In this document: positions 42,905 to 51,809 of the stretch, piece by piece
Layout of the letters: each line of letters opens with the position of its first letter
How positions within the stretch are numbered: position 1 is the first letter of the stretch
NCBI GenBank assembly: GCA_964464465.1
Contig: CAYXGF010000003.1
Coordinates: 1 to 64,000 of the forward strand
Direction: 5' to 3'
Length of the DNA stretch: 64,000 nucleotides
Origin: UBA940 sp964464465
GTDB taxonomy: Bacteria > Bacteroidota > Bacteroidia > Bacteroidales > Rikenellaceae
The notes under the pieces: model-generated
What the model was told of the DNA's origin: nothing
Database searches by the model: none
Seen by the model: the letters and a program-made list of their open reading frames with translations, nothing else
Position numbers and translations under genes: made by a program

Positions 42905-45874
42905 ATGCGAAAGGTATTTTATATATTGTGTCTGATGCTGTTGTGCGTGCCGGTGTCCGGACGCGACACGGATTTGTCCCGAGTGCGGGAGCTGGTGCGT
43001 CACGGACGGTTCGAGGCTGCGTCCTATGAATTGAAGCGTGTCATTAAACGTCTGGGACCGGATGATTACGGCCAGCGTTCCGAGGCCGAGTATCTGAGTG
43101 CGCTGTGCGATGTGAAGCTGGGGCGGGCGGATGCGGCCGAGACTCTGGGAGCATTTATGGAAAAGTACCCGAATTCGCTGTACGATAACGATATACGGTT
43201 TTATCAGGGCGTGCTTTTATATAATGCCGGAGAGTATGAAAAGGCTTTGGAGAGTCTTCTTGCCGTGAATCCGTACCGGATGGGGGACTCCGAGGCCGAC
43301 GAGTACAATTTCAAGACGGGACACTCGTATTTCGTGACGGAAAACTGGGATGCCGCATATCAGAGACTTGCGGATGTATCTGAGAACAGTTCCTATTATC
43401 CTCATGCGCGCTACTATATGGGCTACATGGATTATGCGCGCGGAAACAATGCCCGCGCGAGGGAGCTTTTCACTTCGATTGCCGACAGCCGTTCGTATGC
43501 CGATGTGGTGCCGTATTATCTGTTGCAGCTCGAATTTCTGGACGGCAACTACGAGTACGTCGCCAGGAATGCCGACAAGTTGCTTGCCGGTGCGTCGGAC
43601 GAACGTCGCGTGGAGCTGCTCAGGGTGCTGTCCGAGTCGTGGTTCCATCTGTCCGACTATTACCGCGCAGCCCGTTACATGGAGCAGTATATGGCCGAGG
43701 GCGGCGAGGTGGCGCGCGGCGAGAACTATATAATGGGATTCTCGCTCTACCGGGAGGGGCATTTCGAGCAGGCAATACCCTATCTGGCGCGTGTATGCAG
43801 TGCCGACGACCCTCTGTCGCAGAATGCCAGCTATCACCTTGCCGACTGTTATCTGAAAACCGGTGACAAGCGCAAGGCCATGCAGTCGTTCTCCATAGCG
43901 TCGAGCCGAGGCGAGGGCACAAACGCCGAAATAAGCCGCGACGCGTTGCTCAATTACGGCAAGTTGCAGTTCGAGCTGGGCGGCGAGCGTTTCAACGAGA
44001 CGATAAACGTGCTGAACCGTTATCTGGCCGAGTATCCGGATTCGCCGCAGGCCAGACAGGTGAAGGAGTATCTTATCTCGGCATATTACAACTCGCATAA
44101 CTACAAGGCCGCATACGATGCCATAATACAGTATCCGAATCCGGACAACGACATCAAGACGGCTTTGCAGAAAATCACCTATTTCCGTGCGTTGGAGTAC
44201 TATGCGCAGGGCGACCCGGACACTGCCATGCGGTTGCTCGCGGATGCCTCGCGCTACGGCTACAACGCGAAGTACAAGGCGCTTACGGCATTCTGGCAGG
44301 GCGAGATTCTCTACTCGCAGGGACAGTACGAGCCGTCTGTGGCGCGGTATGCGGAGTATCTCAGGCTGTCGCCGCTGTCGGAACCTGAGAACGCCATGGC
44401 GCGCTACAACACCGCATATGCCTATTTCAATATGCAGCGCTGGGACGAGGCGCAGCGCTGGTTCGAGAATTTCCTTTCGCACTACAAACCCTCGGACGAC
44501 TATGCGGCCGACTCGTACAACCGTCTGGGCGATACGTATCATTCGCAGCGCTCCTATTGGAAAGCCATCGAATGTTATGACAAGGCCGCCGCGACGGGTT
44601 CGGACCTGAAATACTATTCGGCCTATCAGCGGGCCATGATGCTGGGGCTGGTGGAGCGTCCGCAGCGTAAGATAGAGAGTCTTAATGCAATCGTCAAGGA
44701 TGGCCGCGGCCCGTGGGTCGAATCGGCGATGTTCGAGCTCGGACGTTCGTACATGGTGCAGAACGACTATGCCGCCAGTGCCGGGACATTCGAGAAGTTC
44801 ATCGCTTCGTATCCCGCTTCGGAACGTTATGCGGATGCGCTTTCCAATATAGGACTGGCCTATCAGAATATGGGTGACAATGCCCGTGCGATGACATATT
44901 ACAAGAAGATTGTGGCCCGCGCGCCCAAGTCGGCCGAGGCGTCGGGTGCGGCGGCGGCCATACGTGAGATATATGTGGATGAGAACGATGTGGACGGATA
45001 TTTCGACTTCGCCCGCGGTGCAGGCATAGAGACCGACCTCGGGGTTCGTCAGAAGGATTCGCTCTCGTTTGCGGCGGTGCGGAAAGTATACGTCTCGGGG
45101 GACGGCCCAAAGGCAATCGCCGCTCTGGAAGCATATCTTGCCTCCAATCCAGACGGCATGTATGTGCCGCAGGCGCTCTATTATCTGGGCGAGAGCCGCC
45201 GCTCGCAGGGAGACAAGGCCGGTGCTGTCGCGGAATTCGCCAGATTGTGCCGGATGCAGGACAACGACTATACCGTGCGCGGACTGGACAGACTCTCTTC
45301 TCTGGCATTCGAACAGAAACAGTTCGGACAGGCGGCCGATGCTTACTTGCGTCTGAGCCGCAGCACTACCGAGCCGTCGCTCGTTGCCAAGGCGGCAGCC
45401 GGTTATGCGGACGCCGTTCTTGCGGAGGGCGATACGGCGAGAGTTCTTGAAGCGTGCGGCGTTTTCGAGAGGCATGAGATGAGCGATGCCGCAAGGGAGC
45501 GCTCCCTGTTGCTCGCCAAGGCCGGTATCCTGGCAGCCCGTTCGGAACGCAGTCAGGCTCTGCGTATTTACGAGCGTTTGAGTGCGGATGTGAGCGATGC
45601 CGCCGGTGCTCAGAGCGCATACCGTGTGATAGAGGCTCTGTATGCCGCGGGGGATTTGAGCGGTGCCGAGAAAAAAGTGTTCGAGTTCTCGGAGAAAGAT
45701 ACGCCTCATACATATTGGTTAGGCAAGGCGTTTCTGACGCTCGGAGACATCTATGTCGCTTCGGGCGACACTTTCCAGGCAAGGGCCACCTATCAGAGCA
45801 TAGTGGACGGATATTCACCTGCGGGTGACGGAATCGTGGAGTCCGCACGTGAGAAAATCGGTAAACTGAAATAA
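42905..45874 (+). CDS. Large periplasmic TPR protein
   Basis: A 989-residue exported protein. The signal peptide MRKVFYILCLMLLCVPVSG is followed by an almost continuous array of tetratricopeptide-type helical pairs to the C-terminus (for example PHARYYMGYMDYARGNNARA, NASYHLADCYLKTGDKRKAM, SYNRLGDTYHSQRSYWKAIE and ALSNIGLAYQNMGDNARAMT). Such arrays act as protein-binding scaffolds. An outer-membrane barrel gene starts 7 nt downstream, so the pair probably functions together at the outer membrane. No further assignment is possible by eye. Confidence 0.87.
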   Translation: MRKVFYILCLMLLCVPVSGRDTDLSRVRELVRHGRFEAASYELKRVIKRLGPDDYGQRSEAEYLSALCDVKLGRADAAETLGAFMEKYPNSLYDNDIRFYQGVLLYNAGEYEKALESLLAVNPYRMGDSEADEYNFKTGHSYFVTENWDAAYQRLADVSENSSYYPHARYYMGYMDYARGNNARARELFTSIADSRSYADVVPYYLLQLEFLDGNYEYVARNADKLLAGASDERRVELLRVLSESWFHLSDYYRAARYMEQYMAEGGEVARGENYIMGFSLYREGHFEQAIPYLARVCSADDPLSQNASYHLADCYLKTGDKRKAMQSFSIASSRGEGTNAEISRDALLNYGKLQFELGGERFNETINVLNRYLAEYPDSPQARQVKEYLISAYYNSHNYKAAYDAIIQYPNPDNDIKTALQKITYFRALEYYAQGDPDTAMRLLADASRYGYNAKYKALTAFWQGEILYSQGQYEPSVARYAEYLRLSPLSEPENAMARYNTAYAYFNMQRWDEAQRWFENFLSHYKPSDDYAADSYNRLGDTYHSQRSYWKAIECYDKAAATGSDLKYYSAYQRAMMLGLVERPQRKIESLNAIVKDGRGPWVESAMFELGRSYMVQNDYAASAGTFEKFIASYPASERYADALSNIGLAYQNMGDNARAMTYYKKIVARAPKSAEASGAAAAIREIYVDENDVDGYFDFARGAGIETDLGVRQKDSLSFAAVRKVYVSGDGPKAIAALEAYLASNPDGMYVPQALYYLGESRRSQGDKAGAVAEFARLCRMQDNDYTVRGLDRLSSLAFEQKQFGQAADAYLRLSRSTTEPSLVAKAAAGYADAVLAEGDTARVLEACGVFERHEMSDAARERSLLLAKAGILAARSERSQALRIYERLSADVSDAAGAQSAYRVIEALYAAGDLSGAEKKVFEFSEKDTPHTYWLGKAFLTLGDIYVASGDTFQARATYQSIVDGYSPAGDGIVESAREKIGKLK

Positions 45875-45881
45875 GAGAATT

Positions 45882-47606
45882 ATGAAAAGGATATTTGCGG
45901 TTTTGGTTCTTTGTTGTGCTGCGCATGCTCTGATGGGGCAGGTGTCGCAGCAGGTGGAGGTCACCAAGGCCTATGTGCCGCATGTCGGTCAGGCCGGAAA
46001 ACTTCCCGTAGCGCCCCGTATGTCGGACACGGTCGCTCTGCGGCCGGATATAGAGTATTCCGTCGTCCCGCAGACGTGGAACACCGAGTTCGGGACACGC
46101 AGGATAAGCCCGGCGACGGTGAGTGCGAATCCGTATCATGTTTCCGCTCCGTTCTATATAAAGGCGGCTGTGGGTTATCCGTTGCAGAGTCTGCTGGACG
46201 CGCATGTGACCAGGAACGATGACGGGCGCTCCACGGCGGGCGTGTATGTGAAGCACTACGGCTCCTACTCGAAAAGAAAAAGCGATTACGGAGCCTCGCG
46301 TCACCGGGCTACATATATGGACAACGAGGCGGGAATATTCGGTTCGAAGAAGTTGGGTCGCTACATGCTGGACGGTTCGCTCTCGTATGACAATCTGCTT
46401 GCGTACCGTTACGGTATGTTCGCGCTCGATTCTGTTCCGGTGGGGCAGGGTGAGAACCTTATTCCGGAGAATGTGCGCGACAGAATGGTGGATATAGGGG
46501 CGCTCGAAGGGGAAATAAGGTTCGGAGACGCTTTCACCGACATGTCGCATTTCAATTTCGCGGCAGGATTCGGCGCCGGATTCACTCACGATGCGGCCCG
46601 GGACAGGCAGGTGGATATAGACGCGTCGGTGCGTATGGGCAGGATGTACGGAGCGCACGGATTCGATTTCACGCTCTCTTACGGCGGATATGTCGGTGCC
46701 GTGGCTCTGAGCGATGCTGCGGCAGGAACCGTGATGCTGAGTCCACGTTATGTTTTTCGCTCGCAGAAAGTAAGCCTTTGCGTGGGGGCCGATTACGCTT
46801 ATACGTATGACAGACTCTATCCGAACAGACACAATCTGTTTCCGGCCCTCGATTTGAGACTCGATGTGGTGAAAGGGTATTTCATTCCGTATATTACCGC
46901 TTCCGGACAGGTGCTCTCCGGTTCTTTCGCATCTCTGTGCCGCCGCAATCCGTATCTGGCTGCCGGAAGCGTGGCTGCGTCGGGCAGTAGGATAGACTTG
47001 CGTGCAGGTATTGAGGGCAGCGTGAAGGGCTGTTTTCTGTACAGGGCTTTTGCAGGGTACGGTTCGTTCAGACGCATGCCTTTCTTCGTAAGCCTGTACA
47101 TGCCCGGCGGGGCTGACGATACGGGACAGTTCGGTGTCATTTCAGATGATGCGGATGCTTTCGTGGCAGGAGCCGAACTGCAATTCAAGGTGGCGGACAG
47201 TTTCGACGCCGGATTGAAATTCGACTATTACGGCTACGGTACCGATGTCCTTCCGCACGGAGGCGGAATGCCCAAGTTCGATTCGGAACTGACGCTGCGT
47301 TATTCGTACCGGGACAAGTTCTCGGTAGGAATCTCGGCATTGCTCCTCGGAGCGAGATACTTCCCTGAGATAGATGCTCGCGGCGAGGAACGTACGGTAT
47401 GGACCGGTTCTCAGTTTACTGCCGACATATACACCTCGCGTGTTCCTGCGACAGTGGATTTGCGTGTCGATGCCGATTTCAGAATCTCGAAAAAACTGTG
47501 GGGATTCGTCAGCGGCCGCAATCTTGCCGCAGCCAGGCTCTATACGTTCAACCACTATCGTGAGCTTGGCGTCAATGCTCTTGCCGGAGTAAAGATAGTT
47601 TTCTGA
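45882..47606 (+). CDS. Outer-membrane beta-barrel protein, TPR partner
   Basis: A 574-residue exported protein with a signal peptide (MKRIFAVLVLCCAAHALMG) and, after about residue 90, alternating hydrophobic/aromatic strands typical of an outer-membrane barrel (PFYIKAAVGYPLQSLLDAHV, SVGISALLLGARYFPEID). It ends with a terminal strand ELGVNALAGVKIVF, whose last residue is Phe, the usual BAM recognition end. There is no TonB plug or TonB box, so it is not an ordinary TonB-dependent receptor. It starts 7 nt after the TPR gene. Cargo or role unknown. Confidence 0.82.
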   Translation: MKRIFAVLVLCCAAHALMGQVSQQVEVTKAYVPHVGQAGKLPVAPRMSDTVALRPDIEYSVVPQTWNTEFGTRRISPATVSANPYHVSAPFYIKAAVGYPLQSLLDAHVTRNDDGRSTAGVYVKHYGSYSKRKSDYGASRHRATYMDNEAGIFGSKKLGRYMLDGSLSYDNLLAYRYGMFALDSVPVGQGENLIPENVRDRMVDIGALEGEIRFGDAFTDMSHFNFAAGFGAGFTHDAARDRQVDIDASVRMGRMYGAHGFDFTLSYGGYVGAVALSDAAAGTVMLSPRYVFRSQKVSLCVGADYAYTYDRLYPNRHNLFPALDLRLDVVKGYFIPYITASGQVLSGSFASLCRRNPYLAAGSVAASGSRIDLRAGIEGSVKGCFLYRAFAGYGSFRRMPFFVSLYMPGGADDTGQFGVISDDADAFVAGAELQFKVADSFDAGLKFDYYGYGTDVLPHGGGMPKFDSELTLRYSYRDKFSVGISALLLGARYFPEIDARGEERTVWTGSQFTADIYTSRVPATVDLRVDADFRISKKLWGFVSGRNLAAARLYTFNHYRELGVNALAGVKIVF

Positions 47607-47634
47607 CGATACGGTAGAGGCGATATAAGTTAAT

Positions 47635-47661
47635 GGGGCGGTTCAATATATGAACTGCCCC
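47635..47661. other. GC-rich hairpin 1
   Basis: GGGGCGGTTCA pairs with TGAACTGCCCC (10 of 11) across ATATA. No U-run follows on either strand, so it is a structural hairpin rather than a standard intrinsic terminator. Confidence 0.7.
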
Positions 47662-47668
47662 ATGTGCT

Positions 47669-47722
47669 ATAAACCGAACCGGGGACTGCATGACTCAAAT
47701 ATGCAGCCCCCGGTCTGGTTTA
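47669..47722. other. Long hairpin 2
   Basis: TAAACC-GA-ACCGGGG-A-CTGCAT pairs with ATGCAG-C-CCCCGGT-CT-GGTTTA around a short loop, giving about 19 paired bases with small internal loops. It lies eight nucleotides after hairpin 1. No U-run follows. Confidence 0.75.
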
Positions 47723-47746
47723 GTGAAGGAAAATGATTTTGGGAAT

Positions 47747-47927
47747 CATATACGATTTACAGTTATGCGCTCCTGCGTAAGGAACTCGGGCCTTAGTCGC
47801 GCCCCGCGAAAGTCAGCTCATTTCATTCGCTCAGGACTTTCGCATTAGAAGTTCCATGTTGGTGACTCACACGATGCGGCCGTTATCATGAATCCGTTAG
47901 ATGTGCCGGATTGTAAAGTCGTATATG
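47747..47927. repeat. Inverted-repeat-bounded intergenic element, copy 2
   Basis: A 181-bp element whose left end CATATACGATTTACA (47747-47761) and right end TGTAAAGTCGTATATG (47912-47927) are inverted matches at 15 of 16 positions with one gap. An internal GCGAAAGTC/GACTTTCGC stem is present. Ends and inner flank (GTTATGCG) match copy 1. It ends 9 nt before the greA stop codon. No coding frame. Confidence 0.65.
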
Positions 47928-47936
47928 GTGCCTGTT

Positions 47937-48410
47937 TTATATCGATATGTCGAGAATCTCGAACGTGATTACTCCGGCAGGTACCGTAACGTCGACCTTG
48001 TCGCCGCGTTTCTTGCCCAGCAGGGCCTTGGCAATCGGTGTGTTCACGGATAGCTTGCCCTCTTTGAGGTTGGCCTCGTTCTCCGATACGAGTGTGTAAA
48101 TCACATCCTTGCCGGTGTTGTGGTTTTTGAGCGTAACCTTGTTGAGTATCTGTACGGTGTCGGTGTTGATTTTGCTCTTGTCCAGAATACGGGCGTTCGC
48201 GATGAGCGCCTCCATCTGCGCGATACGCATTTCGAGCATTCCCTGCGCTTCCTTGGCGGCATCGTATTCGGCGTTTTCGGACAGGTCGCCTTTGTCCCTT
48301 GCCTCTGCTATCGCAGCGGAAATGGCGGGACGCTCGACCGAGCGCATGTGTTCGAGCTCGTCTTTCATCTTTTTGAAACCCTCTTCCGTGAGGTAGGTAA
48401 TCTTTGCCAT
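47937..48410 (-). CDS. greA: Transcription elongation factor GreA
   Basis: Rescues backtracked RNA polymerase by stimulating transcript cleavage. The 157-residue protein has an N-terminal coiled coil with the acidic tip in ARDKGDLSENAEYDAAKE (about residues 37-54, with the catalytic Asp/Glu) and a C-terminal domain ending PAGVITFEILDISI. The start at 48410 (MAKITYLTEEGFKKMKDELE) is standard. A -7 box TATCTTTG lies at 48490-48497 on the minus strand. Confidence 0.97.
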   Translation of the reverse strand: MAKITYLTEEGFKKMKDELEHMRSVERPAISAAIAEARDKGDLSENAEYDAAKEAQGMLEMRIAQMEALIANARILDKSKINTDTVQILNKVTLKNHNTGKDVIYTLVSENEANLKEGKLSVNTPIAKALLGKKRGDKVDVTVPAGVITFEILDISI

Positions 48411-48592
48411 AATGTATGTATTTGTTTATTATACGGTAAAAAACTAAGAACCCCGACCTGCGCAAGACCGGAATCCTTTATCGATAGAGCAAAGATAAGT
48501 AAAAAGTTTCGAATAAAAAAATCCGGATGACGATTTATTTCCGATACGGCTGCTGCGGTGCCCGTGGCGACGTTTCCGGTGTAAAATCGCAT

Positions 48593-48612
48593 ATAATTGC
48601 ATCTGCAATTAT
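48593..48612 (+). promoter_or_regulatory. Operator-like palindrome at the obgE promoter
   Basis: ATAATTGCA-TC-TGCAATTAT, a perfect 9-bp inverted repeat with a 2-bp spacer, covering the -33 region relative to the -7 box at 48632-48639. A second dyad (AGGTAA at 48618-48623, TTACCT at 48631-48636) overlaps the -7 box. The layout suggests a repressor or activator site; the regulator is unknown. Confidence 0.55.
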
Positions 48613-48631
48613 AAAATAGGTAATAAATCGT

Positions 48632-48639
48632 TACCTTTG
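48632..48639 (+). promoter_or_regulatory. obgE -7 box
   Basis: TACCTTTG, a full TAnnTTTG match, 25 nt before the obgE ATG at 48664. No TTTG at -33; that position is occupied by the palindrome. Confidence 0.6.
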
Positions 48640-48663
48640 TCCGGGTAAAGACAAAAAGAAGAT

Positions 48664-49671
48664 ATGCCATCATCCAATTTCGTAGATTACGTAAAGATTT
48701 TCTGTCGTTCCGGTCACGGTGGAGCCGGTTCCGCGCATTTCCGCAGGGAGAAGTTCGTCGCATTCGGCGGTCCCGACGGCGGTGACGGCGGACGCGGCGC
48801 GAGCATAATATTGCGTGGCAACAGTCAGTATTGGACGCTGATACACCTTAAATATAAAAGACATGTGTTTGCAGAGGACGGTCAGGCAGGCTCCGGTGCC
48901 AGGAGCAGCGGCCGCGACGGGCGCGATATAATTATAGACGTTCCGCTCGGAACCGTTGCCCGCGATGCCCTGACCGGCGAGATGGTGTGCGAGGTTACCG
49001 AAGACGGCCAGAAGGCGGTTCTGCTGGCAGGCGGACGCGGAGGTCTCGGCAACTGGCATTTCAAGACGTCGACAAACCAGGCGCCTCGCTACGCGCAGCC
49101 GGGAGAGGACGGCCGCGAGGGGACGTTTATTCTGGAACTTAAAATTCTTGCGGATGTCGGGCTGGTGGGCTTCCCGAATGCCGGCAAATCGACGCTTCTT
49201 TCCGTGGTGTCGGCTGCAAGGCCCAAGATTGCGGACTACGCATTTACCACTCTGGAACCCAATCTCGGAATCGTGGAGTGCCGCGACTCGCACTCCTTTG
49301 TCATGGCCGATATACCCGGAATCATCGAGGGCGCGCACGAAGGGCGGGGACTGGGAACGCGCTTCCTGCGTCATATAGAGCGCAACTCTATGCTGCTGTT
49401 CATGATACCGGCCGATTCGGAGGATATCGTGCGTGACTACGGGATACTGCTCGGCGAACTGACGATGTATAATCCCGAACTGCTTGACAAGGGACGGCTG
49501 CTGGCTGTCACGAAGTGCGACATGCTCGATGACGAGCTTATGGAGCATGTGCGCCGGAATCTGCCGGAAGGCATTCAGACGGTGTTCATATCCTCCGTCA
49601 GCGGCATGGGTATTCAGGAGCTCAAAGATGCCTTGTGGAGCAGACTGAGTGATGTGAATTCAATAGATTAA
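48664..49671 (+). CDS. obgE: GTPase ObgE
   Basis: Ribosome-associated GTPase involved in 50S maturation, stringent response and division control. The 335-residue protein has the glycine-rich Obg fold at the N-terminus (FRREKFVAFGGPDGGDGGRGAS, residues 20-41) and the G domain with GFPNAGKSTLLS (G1), ADIPGIIEGAHEGRGLG (G3) and TKCDMLDD (G4). The C-terminal extension found in some Obg proteins is absent. It is 7 nt upstream of the asparaginase gene, probably in one transcript. Confidence 0.97.
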   Translation: MPSSNFVDYVKIFCRSGHGGAGSAHFRREKFVAFGGPDGGDGGRGASIILRGNSQYWTLIHLKYKRHVFAEDGQAGSGARSSGRDGRDIIIDVPLGTVARDALTGEMVCEVTEDGQKAVLLAGGRGGLGNWHFKTSTNQAPRYAQPGEDGREGTFILELKILADVGLVGFPNAGKSTLLSVVSAARPKIADYAFTTLEPNLGIVECRDSHSFVMADIPGIIEGAHEGRGLGTRFLRHIERNSMLLFMIPADSEDIVRDYGILLGELTMYNPELLDKGRLLAVTKCDMLDDELMEHVRRNLPEGIQTVFISSVSGMGIQELKDALWSRLSDVNSID

Positions 49672-49678
49672 AAGAGTT

Positions 49679-50707
49679 ATGGCAGGCAGTTCCATTCTTC
49701 TTATTTATACGGGCGGAACCATCGGCATGAAGACCGACCCCGGGACAGGGGCTTTGCGTCCGTTCGATTTCAACGATATTTATACCGAGTTCCCGACGCT
49801 CCGCACGCTCAACGTGGATATTGAGGTGTGCGATTCGATTAAGCCGATTGATTCGTCGAACGTGACGCCCGACGACTGGATTCGTCTTGCCGAAATCATA
49901 CGTGACAACTACTCCCGTTTCGACGGATTCGTTATTCTTCACGGCACGGACACCATGTCGTATACCGCTTCGGCGCTGAGTTTCATGTTGGAGGATTTGA
50001 GCAAGCCTGTCATTTTTACGGGCAGTCAGATTCCGATAGGCGTGCTAAGGACCGACGGCCGCGAGAATCTGATTACGGCCATCGAGATTGCGGCGGCGCG
50101 CAGCGGCGATTTGCCAGTCGTGCCGGAGGTCTGCATATATTTTCAGAACCGGCTGTTCCGCGCAAACCGCACCACCAAGCGCAGCGCCGAGCATCTGAAT
50201 GCTTTCTGTTCGGAGAACTATCCTCCGCTCGCGGAGGTCGGCGTTACCATTTCTTATAATACGCCGTATATCCGCAAGGCCGATTTTACGAGTCCGAAAC
50301 TGCATATTGCAAAGGAGCTGTGCCGCGATGTGATGATAGTGAAGATTTTCCCGGGACTCTCTCCTTCCGTTTTCCGGTCCATGCTTTTTACGGAGGGACT
50401 CCGCGGTGTGGTCCTGGAAACCTACGGCTCGGGAAACGCTCCGACTTCGGACTGGTTCGTCGAGGCGGTGCGCGAGACAGTGGGCCGCGGAGTCGTCGTG
50501 CTCAATGTCACCCAGTGCCAGAGCGGGTCCGTGTCGGCTATCTACGAGACGGGTCTCAGTTTGCGTGATGCCGGTGTAATAAGCGGTTACGACATGACCA
50601 CCGAGGCTGCCGTGACCAAACTGATGTATGTTCTGGGCCAGAATCTCGATGCGGCAGGAGTGGAAAAACTGCTAAATAATCCTATCAAAGGTGAATTTAT
50701 TAGATAA
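49679..50707 (+). CDS. ansA: Type I L-asparaginase
   Basis: Cytoplasmic-type asparaginase hydrolysing asparagine to aspartate and ammonia. The 342 residues have both family signatures: LLIYTGGTIGMK with the first catalytic Thr (about residues 8-19) and GFVILHGTDTMSYTA with the second Thr (about 81-95). No signal peptide is present, which fits the type I form. It begins 7 nt after obgE. Length and overall arrangement are normal. Confidence 0.95.
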   Translation: MAGSSILLIYTGGTIGMKTDPGTGALRPFDFNDIYTEFPTLRTLNVDIEVCDSIKPIDSSNVTPDDWIRLAEIIRDNYSRFDGFVILHGTDTMSYTASALSFMLEDLSKPVIFTGSQIPIGVLRTDGRENLITAIEIAAARSGDLPVVPEVCIYFQNRLFRANRTTKRSAEHLNAFCSENYPPLAEVGVTISYNTPYIRKADFTSPKLHIAKELCRDVMIVKIFPGLSPSVFRSMLFTEGLRGVVLETYGSGNAPTSDWFVEAVRETVGRGVVVLNVTQCQSGSVSAIYETGLSLRDAGVISGYDMTTEAAVTKLMYVLGQNLDAAGVEKLLNNPIKGEFIR

Positions 50708-50709
50708 AA

Positions 50710-50741
50710 CTTTGTTCGGATAAATAATTATTCCTATATTC
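50710..50741 (+). promoter_or_regulatory. tRNA-Ser promoter
   Basis: TTTG (50710-50713) and TATATTCG (50734-50741, one mismatch to TAnnTTTG) with a 20-nt spacer, about 97 nt upstream of the tRNA. Confidence 0.65.
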
Positions 50742-50837
50742 GCAAATCGAAATCTCGCTTTCGATGCCCCGGAAACCGATGCGAAGGCCATCGCCCGGCA
50801 GCCGGAACCGAAAGAACGACAGAGATTTATATGTAAT

Positions 50838-50925
50838 GGAGAAATGACCGAGTGGCTGAAGGTGCACGCCTGGAAAGTGTGTATGCCTCAAAAGGGCATC
50901 GTGGGTTCGAATCCCGCTTTCTCCG
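50838..50925 (+). tRNA. tRNA-Ser(GGA)
   Basis: An 88-nt tRNA with a long variable arm. Acceptor stem GGAGAAA/TTTCTCC with discriminator G, anticodon stem CACGC/GTGTG with loop CTGGAAA (anticodon GGA), variable stem ATGCC/GGGCAT, and T arm GTGGG/CCCGC with TTCGAAT. The 3' CCA is not encoded. Confidence 0.95.
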
Positions 50926-50979
50926 CAAGAAAAAGTAAGAATTTCGAACAAAAACAAGTCTAATTAATTTAATTCAACT

Positions 50980-51777
50980 ATGAAAAAACTTTTTATGACT
51001 CTTGCGGTTGCAGGATTATTCAGTTTTGCGGCTGTTACTGCTCACGCTCAGGAAGCAGAGGCTGCTTCTGACGAGGGTGTTGCAACCGAGCAGGTCGAGG
51101 CGGCCGAAGTGGCTGTCGTCAATACCGAGGTGGACGTAGAAGGCGAGCCTTTGCATCAGGTTCTCAAACAGAAGTTCCTCGAAGGAGGCGCCGGCTGGAT
51201 GGCTGCGCCGCTGCTGTGTCTTATTTTGGGTCTGGCAATCGCAATCGAACGTATAATTTATCTGAATCTCTGCACTGTAAATACCAAGAAGCTCATTGCC
51301 AAGGTAGAGGCTGCGTTGCAGAATGGCGGTATAGATGCTGCGAAAGACGTTTGCCGCAACACCCGCGGTCCTGTCGCTTCCATATTCTATCAGGGTCTTG
51401 ACCGTTACACTCAGGGTCTGGATGCGGTAGAGAAATCTGTCGTTTCCTACGGTTCGGTTCAGACAGGTCTTATGGAAAGCGGTCTGACATGGATTGGTCT
51501 GTTCATCGCTCTTGCGCCGATGTTGGGATTCATGGGTACCGTTGTCGGTATGGTCGCAGCGTTCGACTCTATTCAGGCTGCCGGTGACATCAGCCCGACC
51601 CTGGTTGCAGGCGGTATCAAAGTGGCACTTCTTACAACACTGCTCGGTCTTATCGTTGCCGTTGTTCTTCAATTGTTCTATTCCTATCTCGTATCGAAAA
51701 TCGACAGCCTCGTGAACACCATGGAGGACAGTTCGATTACTCTTATGGACATGCTGACCAAATACAGCACGAAATAA
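50980..51777 (+). CDS. exbB: MotA/TolQ/ExbB proton-channel family protein
   Basis: Inner-membrane component of an ExbBD-type motor that turns proton flux into force for outer-membrane processes. The 265-residue protein has a signal-like N-terminus (ending AHAQEA), an acidic periplasmic stretch, and three membrane segments (about 69-91, 168-196 and 205-234) with the conserved GLFIALAPMLGFMGTVVGMVAAF and GGIKVALLTTLLGLIVAV blocks. It heads a four-gene cluster with a small membrane protein and two ExbD-like genes and has a tRNA-Ser gene 54 nt upstream. Confidence 0.93.
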   Translation: MKKLFMTLAVAGLFSFAAVTAHAQEAEAASDEGVATEQVEAAEVAVVNTEVDVEGEPLHQVLKQKFLEGGAGWMAAPLLCLILGLAIAIERIIYLNLCTVNTKKLIAKVEAALQNGGIDAAKDVCRNTRGPVASIFYQGLDRYTQGLDAVEKSVVSYGSVQTGLMESGLTWIGLFIALAPMLGFMGTVVGMVAAFDSIQAAGDISPTLVAGGIKVALLTTLLGLIVAVVLQLFYSYLVSKIDSLVNTMEDSSITLMDMLTKYSTK

Positions 51778-51809
51778 TTTAGAATAAGGAAAGAATAATT
51801 TTTCGGACA

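Larger units (their letters stand above)
47607..47936. other. 330-bp convergent intergenic region
   Basis: Between the barrel gene and greA. It contains two strong hairpins (47635-47661 and 47669-47722) and the inverted-repeat element copy 2 (47747-47927). No gene was found. Confidence 0.75.

Noticed and set aside
43217..45709. 830-codon minus-strand frame opposite the TPR gene
   Set aside because: A codon-composition artefact opposite a repetitive TPR gene that has a signal peptide and a tightly linked downstream gene.
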